Shown in pieces: positions 55,820-64,000 of a DNA stretch of 64,000 bases. Each line of letters starts with the position of its first letter. The first letter of the stretch is position 1. The stretch is from Acanthosoma haemorrhoidale (Eukaryota; Arthropoda; Insecta; Hemiptera; Acanthosomatidae). Made by a program: the position numbers and the translations under genes. Location: the NCBI GenBank assembly GCA_930367205.1, contig OV884009.1:104925189-104989188 (forward strand), given 5' to 3'. The notes beneath the pieces were generated by a model. The model did no database searches, had not been told where the DNA came from, and saw only the letters and a program-made list of their open reading frames with translations.

Positions 55820-56460
55820 ATATCTGTTACATGGAGATAACATTGCTATGAAAAGTATATCTGGAAAGAAACAACTATTGTTTGAAATGACTTGGATTCT
55901 GACACTACAAGTCATTGCAGCATATTAAGCGATCTTCACATGCATTAGGACATTAATATTTAAATTACGTAACAATTAGAACTTTTGAAATATATAATTC
56001 TTTAGAAATATGGAGACTAGTAATCCTTCCTTCGGATGTAATTAGACTGACAGGCATAAAGCAATGATATTGAAACACTATGGTTAACTAGAAAAATACA
56101 TTGTGCGATTAAGAGTAATATCGTACACTATTTTAACTTCCCCTTAAAGGAAAAGTGATGAAACGAATAAATCTATTGCCTATACCATCATTAACACTTA
56201 TATAACAATTATTAGTCCTAATCATCTTATACTATTCTATGCGAATCAAAATTTCTTAGAAATTGTTCGTTTATTAAAAATAATTATGTGGTGTGGCACC
56301 AACGACTTCGTAGCACGCATGGCTTTTACAAAAGGTTCTGTACTGTTGTCAAATCTTGTTCCCACTACTTAATCAGCCAGTATCGGAGATTGCCCTGACC
56401 GTTACCGCCCGATCATCTTATTAACACACCTGAGGAAATCATCACATGAGGAAACACGGC
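55820..56460. other. No gene recognised
   Basis: AT-rich; no motif found. Confidence 0.4.
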
Positions 56461-56469
56461 TAGAGCCAA

Positions 56470-56720
56470 CTGGATTGGAAACCAGCCGATACTTAGCCAC
56501 AGCTATGATTTCCTTAGCCTGAACGCAGACCTTTTACTCAGCGTCCCACGGGACACTGTGTGAAATGCTTTGCTACTTTGGAATGAATGCCCGCAGCAGC
56601 TATATACTATGCTGGATAGTTTCCTGAAAAACGCTCCGAAACTGTGCCTCTGATCTCAAGGCCAAGGAGACCTCAAGGAGCCGTGCTGTCCCCAAGGTCT
56701 ATTCTCAAGGTCTGAATGTC
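56470..56720 (+). pseudogene. LINE RT relic (very decayed)
   Basis: Plus-strand frames give LLWNECPQQLYTMLDSFLKN and RPQGAVLSP, resembling the region up to the GVPQGAVLSP motif of LINE reverse transcriptases. No catalytic motif survives. Confidence 0.4.
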
Positions 56721-56751
56721 TGAAATTGCTAAAGCCCGGTATAATAATACT

Positions 56752-57110
56752 ATTTTTTTTTTTTATATTCAATAACAACTTTATTATGATGAAATTACAA
56801 TCTGCCTACTTAATAGGCAATAAATAATTGAGGTAAGTGTTTTCATTCATACCATATTTACAATTCATCATTCATTCGCACATTCATACAATATTTACAA
56901 ACAGCCCAGGGGCCCCCCAAGTCCACACGGTTGTTGTCTCCCTCGCAAGCGAAAGAGGAAGCGGAGTCTCGGGAAGTCCCCCACGCTCTCCACCAGCCAC
57001 GTCACCGGATACGAGCCAGCGGAGGCTGACGAAGAGCGCGAGAGCCACATACGCTCAGGACATGATTGGAGAAACTGGCCATTGCCAGGACTCCCACTGT
57101 GCGCATGTGC
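56752..57110 (-). repeat. LINE 3'-tail repeat, near full-length with poly-A
   Basis: On the minus strand it runs from CATGCGCACAGTGGGAGTCC to CATCATAATAAAGTTG and ends in about 11-13 A (56751-56763). It contains all the blocks of the family. Confidence 0.82.
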
Positions 57111-57439
57111 GCACTGTTAGTACTCGCTTCGGCGGTACATATACTAAAATTGGAATAATAATACTAGAGTTGCTGCTTTCGCTAATGAAATCGCAATGTA
57201 CTGTGGCAGAGTGGACGCCAGGAGAGCTCTTCGACAGGCCAAATTAGCTTGAAACGAGATCAGGCGGAAGGAGTGACCGCGTAATATTTTCATTCCAGAA
57301 GGGAAAATCCGCTGCCCACTTCCTCCTACACTGTAAGAACAAAGCGAAATTCTCCCGGAAACAGTATTGTATACTTGGGCATTCAAATGGGCACTCTACC
57401 CCGTTTTTAGTGCCATTTTACAAAAACACTAAAACAACT

Positions 57440-58025
57440 ACCTATGTAATCTTACTGACTCACACATTTGCTGAAATACCCCAATCTATCACTGCCCTTC
57501 AAGCTAATGATATACAAGAGCGTACTCAGGCCGGCGCTGCTGTATGGTGCACCGCTTTTTAGTCATCTGATAGAATCGACAGCAAATTTAATTTCAAAAC
57601 GGGACACTCATGTATGTGGTCTGATATATTTAATTCCAGCAGCGGAGGAATCGTGAACTGTACGAAGACTTTAGATTGCCTATGGTGGATTAGTTCATTT
57701 TCTATAGACACCATCGATCAATTTCTTTGACACGTTGCAATTCCTCACCAACCCCGTGTTCAACACGATATCCCCAGATCCGTTCCTTCATCGCTGACAG
57801 CAGGTAGTCGAGGCGGGACCGCTATGGTTATAGGTTAGTTGGTAAGTTAGCCGAAAGATAGTTTATATCCCTCTCTCGGTAATCCCATCACCTGGTCCTT
57901 TCTGCATTGTTAGTTTAGATTTAACTGTAATTAGATGTTAGCATTGCAGTATAAAAAACCCACGGCAGCTCAATATATCTTATTTGTATATATTTAATTT
58001 GTAATAAATAAAGAATAGGGGTTGT
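57440..58025 (+). pseudogene. Jockey-type LINE 3' end (ORF2 C-terminus and 3' UTR)
   Basis: LSLPFKLMIYKSVLRPALLY followed by GAPLFSHL matches the conserved post-RT block of Jockey ORF2. LRLPMVD-type and NPVFNTISPDP blocks follow in other frames. The UTR ends with AATAAATAAAGAATAGGGG. It is a different subfamily from the 59.1-59.8 kb copy, as its 3' tail is unlike it. Confidence 0.7.
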
Positions 58026-58029
58026 TAAG

Positions 58030-58955
58030 AAAAAAATATATTTAGTTCAATATTGAAGCATAAACGTTCAAAAAACGATTTTAAAAGTATTTATCTAATG
58101 AAATAGTCCCTGTTCAGAAAGCCGTTTTGATGAAGCATTCCTGTTTCAGAACGTGGTAAGGGATTTATCTGAAGGGTTCTTCCCTGACCTAAAGTCAGTT
58201 TAAGATCAAATTTAATTTTAAATAGTTGATAATATATTATATACCTAGAGGGTTGCCTGGTTACATAATATACACTAAGCCATACATTTGTGTAGGTACA
58301 GAGATTTTTTTTATTTAAATAAAAATAAATGTTAATATTAGAATAATTAAATTGTATCTTCATACAATTGCTTCACTGTAGTTTACGTGAATACATGAAA
58401 CTTATATTAATCCAATTGAACAAATCTTCAAGGCGTAGTCGATACTGATGAACCCAGGATATCTCCGCTCGACCTGGGAGCGGACTGGGGCTCTAGAGTG
58501 TACCGGTAAAGTTCCTTTACCAGACCAGAAGCTGTGGCTAGTGATTTCTCGACCACAATCAGGACCAGTCAGTTGCCTGCCTCCTGTTCACTGTCATGGA
58601 CAACCAATTGATGTTGGTTAGTTATGGATTCTAACCATTTGAGAATCAATATTATGTTTAAATTTTAATTTGTACTAAAATGGTTATGACATAAAAAACA
58701 GAGAGACGTCAAGGAAATACACGTTGTCTTATGTTGTGATTCTACCCCCTTAAAATTCTTTGTCGTTCGTTTTTCCTCTTTATTATTATAGTTCTCATAA
58801 CCGGAGCGGTCGGGCTTCGATCCTTTTTGGTTTACGATCTGCATATTTTTTAAACCACGTAATCTTGAGCATTTGCCCCGAATGAGCATACATGGCAAGA
58901 GACGGTGGGGCAAAAACGGGGGAAACAACGGCCCACACGAGCAATGATTTACTGT
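58030..58955. other. No gene recognised
   Basis: AT-rich with a GC-richer island at 58430-58600 that has no recognised feature. Confidence 0.4.
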
Positions 58956-58956
58956 G

Positions 58957-59116
58957 TCTGACCTCGTGCGGAGGAGGGACCAGGGGGATCTGTGCTGTGT
59001 AGATGTATTGGAAGTCTTGTCTGACCTCGTGCGGAGGAGGGACCAGGGGATCTGTGCTGTGTAGATGTATTGGAAGTCTTGTCTGACCTCGTGCGGAGGA
59101 GGGGCCAGGGGATCTC
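58957..59116. repeat. 62-63-bp tandem repeat
   Basis: TCTGACCTCGTGCGGAGGAG recurs at 58957, 59020 and 59082. There are about 2.5 units, ending inside the adjoining LINE tail. Confidence 0.9.
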
Positions 59117-59760
59117 CTAATCCACATCGTTGTCACCTCCCTCGCATGCGAAAGAGGAAGTGGAGTCGTGGAATGTCCCCCACGCTCCTCCATCAGCCGT
59201 GTCACTGGATACGAGCCAGTGGATGTTGACCAAGAGCGCTAGAGCCACAGACGCTCAAGACATGATTAGAGAAACTGGCTACTCCTACGACTCCCACTGT
59301 AACGTATTTATAGCAGGTCACGAGGCCACTGCCGCTTAAGTCTCTAAGGAGGTTATAGGGATGCCGTGTAACAGGCGCGCAGTGCGATGACTGTGCTAGG
59401 GAATTAGGGTGGTTGGATAGGTTGCAATGGAATAGCTCTATCCCCATAGCTCTATTCCGCATGTCCAGATTGGCTTGAGAATAACGTTGTAGATTACTAA
59501 TTTATTTTCTATTGAGAGATATCCGTTGAAGTAGTCTGTAGAGTTGTCCAATGCGTCTGTTTAGTTCTTGTCTTTTTAGCCTCGTGCGTGGTTTCCATGA
59601 CAGCCTTCTGTCGAGATGGAAGCCGTACTGTCTTAGATACAGGAAGAGGGATGGATTAAAAAAAAAACTAGTGGACAGGACTTGCGGAAGAGGGTAAAGG
59701 TAATATGGGTACATTTTGGTTCATTAAATTTGAGCCACCATTGTTTGCACCAATACTCAA
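59112..59760 (-). pseudogene. Jockey-type LINE: RT C-terminus joined to the 3' tail
   Basis: The minus strand gives QYGFHLDRRLSWKPRTRLKR and LNRRIGQLYRLLQRISLNRK, then after a break PIWTCGIELWG, all conserved after the RT of Jockey elements. It is followed by CTGCTATAAATACGTTACAG and the rest of the dispersed 3' tail. This copy ties the tail family to a Jockey LINE. The last ~180 bp of the tail is replaced by the tandem repeat at 58957-59116. Confidence 0.75.
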
Positions 59761-59769
59761 TCTCATGAA

Positions 59770-62750
59770 GGTTATGGGATGCTGTAATAGTAAAATTACG
59801 TAAAGTTACGTAAAATTATAAAGAACTTGAATAAAAGAAAAGATATTGTTCCTTAACTTTTTACATCTTTCACTCGGCTTATATGTTTAAAAAAAAGTAT
59901 TATTAAAAAAACTATTAGTCGGCTGATTAATGGGAAATGCGTGTCCATTTTTCCTGGTCACTCCTTCAATTGTACTCCAATATCCCCAGCTTTTGGCCAA
60001 AAATTTCTCAGCGCCGTATCGGTCACTGACCAGATGTAGGGTTGAAAATATCTTTTTTCGTTACCTCTATTATCTCTAATGTTTCCTTCAACACCATAAG
60101 TTGATTCAAGTGTCAATAAATTTTTTTTATACATTCCGTTATTGTTTTTAAAGAAAACTAATCATCATACTTCGTAGTATAGTCAAATATGTCTTTCTCA
60201 TTTCACACAGGTCCATAATTTATACGTCCATTACATATCGATTTAATATATTATATTTGGGGACACCAGGAAACCATGTCACGGGAGGGAGACTACGTGC
60301 GTAGAGACCTCAAGTTAAAACAATTTATAAAAGCTACGCGACACAGACGCCTGACCTCACCATCTGAAACTGCTTGAGGGAAGTTCATGAACATTACTTC
60401 ATACCAAACATAATTTTCAGGCAATGTTTTAATTCAATATTGTCCAAAACTGAAATGGGGTAGTTGTATGTTCAGTGCGAGTGGAGATTTTGCTTATCAC
60501 CGACTAATGTAAGAGCCTTGAGAATACCGAACAGTCGGTATCAGTTTGAATTACCTTGATCAGGTATCTGCTCACCGGCAAGAAAACAGCTACTTTGGTC
60601 TGTGATGGAATGAATACGCCGAGAGTGCTGTTTTCACCACTGCGACTCTAAACAGATGAATGTACCTAAATAAAATCACTTTCTTTGTGACTCTCATCTA
60701 GTTACAGGATCTCAGTTTGATTTCCTGGTCCGGTGATAAACGTCCAAAATATCTTCTGAGAAATATGTCATGTTAGTATCTGCCACAAAGCTCGGGCATT
60801 ATCAGCATACCTAAACCAGATCGCACATGTCCGCCCATCCAAAATGAATTTTCTTTCCCACAGATCGGCCAACATTTATCATTATTTTCTTATTCCACCA
60901 TATCACTCCCAAAATTTAAATTCAGATTCAAGTCCGTCTTCTTTCTTATTTTCCACCAGTAACTATCCCTTATTTTCAACTTACGCTACTTTGGCACAAT
61001 TCTTATAGAAACCACGATTATTGTCCGCTTTTATTCTTTTAAGTGCTTATGTATCATTGTGCTGGTGGCTTTATTTTAATGCACCATACGTGAATATAGA
61101 GCATTGCTATTATAATTATAGTTTAATCATAAGAGACTTATTACCTTTTATTAAATTTATCTTGACAAGAAATTTTTCTTCGTATATTTTTGTTATTCTT
61201 AGGAGACAAAGTCCCAGCAGAGATCTTTTGTCACAGGTTACAAAGGTGCCTTAACCAGCAAAAACCCTAACCCAAGAGCCGGAGTGAGCTAGAAATGTTG
61301 AAACATCACTTTTCCACACAACAGCTCAACAAGTCTAAACTCATGTCGTTACAAGTTTGTGAATCATGTGAAGAAGATACAAAAGGCTCCTCCAAACTTT
61401 GACATTGGCCACAAGTCACCAAGAAAAGAAAGTTAATAACAAAATATATTCCACGATATTGTACTTATTTAACAATTACAGGTTAAAAATAGAGCGGACC
61501 TCCCTGTTGCGCCTAGGCTACCAAGAAGAAACCCCTAATATTAATCTTGCAATTTCCATTCTTCTTGAAACTATACCATATGTTTATAAAAATTGTTTCT
61601 TAAAATAAATTCAATATCACCTAACTTAAAAAATAACTACCCTAGCACAAAGTGATGTATATTTCTTTTAACAACAGAATGTAGTTTTTCACAGAGTAAT
61701 CGAAAAATTATTAATATTCTTTTCGAAGCCGTTCATTGTAATGTGATAGTTTGAAGAAGTCGTTCAATTTTATAAAAAAAAACTTCACATTGTACATATA
61801 CAGGACACCTGAAAATAACAGAGGGCGTGATTTTTCAGAATTAATAAAGCAAGAAAGAAAAAAAGAAGTAGAAGTTTTTTTAAGAAAGAAAAAAGCAGGT
61901 AACATAAAGCTTAAAGAGCAACATGAGGGTAATTAAAGGATATTGCCAGTGTGAGAAAAGAGGAAGAAGTAGAATTCCAAAAACATGCGCAATAATTTTT
62001 TATGTGTTAAAGAAATTCATTAGTTTTAGGAAAAATGCTTCTTTTTTTTCATTTTTCTTTGTTTTGCTATTAGTAAAATCTGGAAAAAATTATTAACTTG
62101 TCTTTAAAAAGAGACTGGATGTAGATTTACCTTTTTCCTACCTGTAATTTTCATCATTATACTCTTATATTCCAGCTAAAAATCTCTTTCATGGTTACCG
62201 GTAAATGGGCCACCTTAAATAATATGAAGAGGTTTTTTTTTATAATACACCAACCCTTCCGGTCTGCAATAATCGGGCTCCAATAAGGTCTTTTCGAAAA
62301 TCCACCAAGAAATTAAAAATTTTCAATGATGGGAGTCTCATCTATATACTTTATCATCAATTTAATATACTTTACAGCGTAATTTCAGAAGAAAAAAATG
62401 TAGGTTGGCAATATAAACTAAGAAAAGGCCAATAGGAATTGGACAAAAATACAAATAGCTTTTTGTTGCCACGGAAGTGTAGACTCCAGAAAGTCATCTC
62501 GTCTACTTCCGTTCCTGTCTTTATATATGATTAATAATTATTATTTATAGTATGATGTAGTTTAATTGCGAAATCGTGTACTTTTAACTAATATATGTTT
62601 TATATATATGCTTCTAACTAGTTTCTATATAGCATTATATTTAACACATATCCATTGCTAGAGGTGTGCACCGAATTCGAACATCATAACAACAGTTAAT
62701 TTCAACTTTATCTTTAGTTTTAAAGATGGTTTACACCTGCTTATTGTGCA
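59770..62750. other. No gene recognised in 3 kb
   Basis: Frames such as 61021-61254 plus (hydrophobic) and 61751-61936 plus (Lys-rich) have no known match. No repeat family was recognised. Confidence 0.45.
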
Positions 62751-62754
62751 TTTC

Positions 62755-62870
62755 ATATGTATATATATATATGAAAGATGCATCTATTAACTATATATAT
62801 ATATATGTATATTAACTATATATATATATACATCTATTAACTATATATATATATATATATATATATAAGG
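62755..62870. repeat. (TA)n microsatellite cluster
   Basis: Several TA runs are separated by copies of ATTAACTATA and CATCTATTAAC. Confidence 0.9.
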
Positions 62871-63167
62871 TTCATTTATTAACTATAACAGTAAATCTCA
62901 GATCTAAATCAATATAGAATTTATAAAACAATACTTTATGAAACAATTTGTATGAATATAGTTTAAATAATTGTAAATGTTATAATTTGTTTTTCTATAG
63001 ATAATTAATATGTACATGTCACTTTTCTAGGTCTCAAAAATGGAATCACACATTGATATCAATATTACAATTAATGTGAAACTGTGCTTGGCATTGCTCA
63101 GTTCAGCAATGGAATGGATCAACTATTAATAGTGACACGCTAGAATAGATTTAATGAGAATGATTAC

Positions 63168-63345
63168 CTGATTTCGACAGTGAGGAGGCAAAACGAGGAG
63201 ATGTATCGAGGAGGGAGAGCGAGGAGGGAGCTGAGCTGTTGCCAGTCTCGGTGAGCAATCTGGGCCTAGCGGTCTGTGCGCCGCGCATGTGCCCCGCACA
63301 CTTGCACACACTTGCACGCTCTTGCACAGACCCATTCTGCTCCAC
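63168..63345 (-). other. Possible 5' noncoding exon of the STAR gene
   Basis: This GC-rich, CpG-containing block stands out from its AT-rich surroundings. On the minus strand it ends in AAATCAG followed by GTAATC, a good splice donor. Open frames run through it but none resembles a known protein, so I take it as 5' UTR or first-exon sequence of the gene whose first coding exon is at 51763. The 5' end is not defined. The block also has a donor-like CTCG|GTGAGC on the plus strand, so an exon of a divergent gene is an alternative. Confidence 0.35.
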
Positions 63346-63349
63346 TCAG

Positions 63350-64000
63350 TATAATGGCTGTCGATATCACTCTATTAGTACACTCACTTTTTACACGCGT
63401 ATCACAAGTCAATCACAGATCCAAGGATCAGCTAACTCGTAAGATCTTTGTTTTCATCTTATAAAAGTTTAATATTATTTTACTTCCAGTTAAAAGTAAC
63501 TTTACAGTGCAAATACCTAAAGTATTGATAAGTACATTCAAAATAAGATCTGTTTTCCTGTATATTTTTTATATATTTACCAAAACTAATTGGTTATCGG
63601 GTATCTCAACATTTTTTTCTTAACTTTTATGGTCAAAAGTTTTGTTATATAAGTATATATGAAGGGAAAAAAGTTAGTCAACTTTGATGTATCACACAAT
63701 TCGGGTTTTGATTCGTTTGTCACCGTGGAAATGTTTCAAACACAATTTTACTGTCATAAAAGTAATTGAATAAAGATCAATAAAGTCCCTTAACATACCT
63801 AAATATTTCATATATATAAAAATTACTTAAATTAATTTAATCGATCCTATGGGATGGATTGTTAGAGATATCAAAACTACAATAGGTCTCAAGCAGAGTT
63901 GCTTTCTGTCACCGAAAACATTTTACTTGCCATATTTTGTAGAAGGCAGAGTGAACATTAATATACTAGATGTAAGTGCCTTGTCTATTACGGCAACATT
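63350..64000. other. No gene recognised
   Basis: If 63168-63345 is the first exon of the STAR gene, its promoter would lie here. No TATA/initiator pair is evident on the minus strand. Confidence 0.4.

Larger units (their letters stand above)
8294..63345 (-). other. KHDRBS: Host gene span: STAR-family KH RNA-binding protein
   Basis: Six coding exons with GT/AG borders lie in order on the minus strand and build a protein with an acidic N-terminus, one maxi-KH domain, a QUA2-type segment and a basic tail. STAR proteins bind single-stranded RNA, usually as dimers, and control splicing and mRNA fate in the nucleus. The KH loop GPKG, the block APPAEAHARIAYALAEVRR and the segment DIRQEQM are family hallmarks as I know them. 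The largest intron is 17.6 kb and is filled with nested transposons. The QUA1 dimerisation exon was not found, and the C-terminal exon probably lies left of the window. Family assignment is strong; which paralogue (Sam68/KHDRBS2 versus qkr58E/kep1 type) cannot be decided here. Confidence 0.88.

Noticed and set aside
61021..61254. Hydrophobic 77-codon frame as a membrane-protein exon
   Set aside because: No splice sites or family pattern; AT-rich DNA often gives such hydrophobic frames.
63179..63253. Plus-strand exon between CGACAG and CTCG|GTGAGC
   Set aside because: Possible, but the minus-strand donor GTAATC fits the known gene orientation better; kept only as an alternative.

Overview
This is an AT-rich, gene-poor stretch of animal genome with spliced genes, large introns and dense transposable elements. 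It is almost certainly an arthropod and most likely an insect, judging by the mix of Jockey-type LINEs, mariner/Tc1 relics, errantivirus-like Ty3 elements and an envelope-bearing retroelement. The species cannot be told from the sequence.

The one host gene I can establish lies on the minus strand and spans most of the window. It encodes a STAR-family (KHDRBS/Sam68/qkr58E-type) KH-domain RNA-binding protein. Six coding exons are visible, read from high to low coordinates: 51763-51667 (start codon and acidic N-terminus), 41336-41205 (lead-in to the KH domain), 30993-30877 (KH core with the GPKG loop), 13314-13168 (rest of KH), 9468-9369 (QUA2 region) and 8450-8294 (basic tail). All six have GT/AG borders. 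The last five join in phase; the first does not join the second, so a QUA1 exon is missing or unseen between 41337 and 51666. A possible 5' noncoding exon is at 63168-63345. The C-terminus probably continues off the left edge.

The intron from 13315 to 30876 is a stack of nested elements. It holds LINE and LTR relics (14.2-16.4 kb); a plus-strand Ty3/errantivirus relic (Ty3-A, about 17.08-21.61 kb) interrupted by an apparently intact hAT transposon (18341-20857, 8-bp target duplication, 601-codon transposase); and a minus-strand Ty3 element (Ty3-B, 21.64-28.79 kb). The reverse transcriptase of Ty3-B is split by a young non-autonomous LTR element (23400-26851; two 981-bp LTRs with two differences seen; 5-bp target duplication).

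The other introns hold a 43-bp duplicate of the KH-loop exon (32124-32166), a Tc1 relic (32.8-33.5 kb), minisatellites (34.07, 51.77 and 58.96 kb), LINE fragments, an env-type retroelement 3' end (46.8-48 kb), a THAP relic (48.7-49 kb), and a mariner copy itself interrupted by a LINE tail with a 12-bp target duplication (52.64-53.57 kb). A recurring ~340-bp LINE 3' tail appears in at least seven places. The points most worth following up are the 37-bp minisatellite that runs into a splice acceptor of the host gene, the iterated LTR-end/primer-site modules of the young LTR element, the slippery site plus UAAUG at the Ty3-B gag-pol junction, and two distant hairpins with compensatory stem changes.
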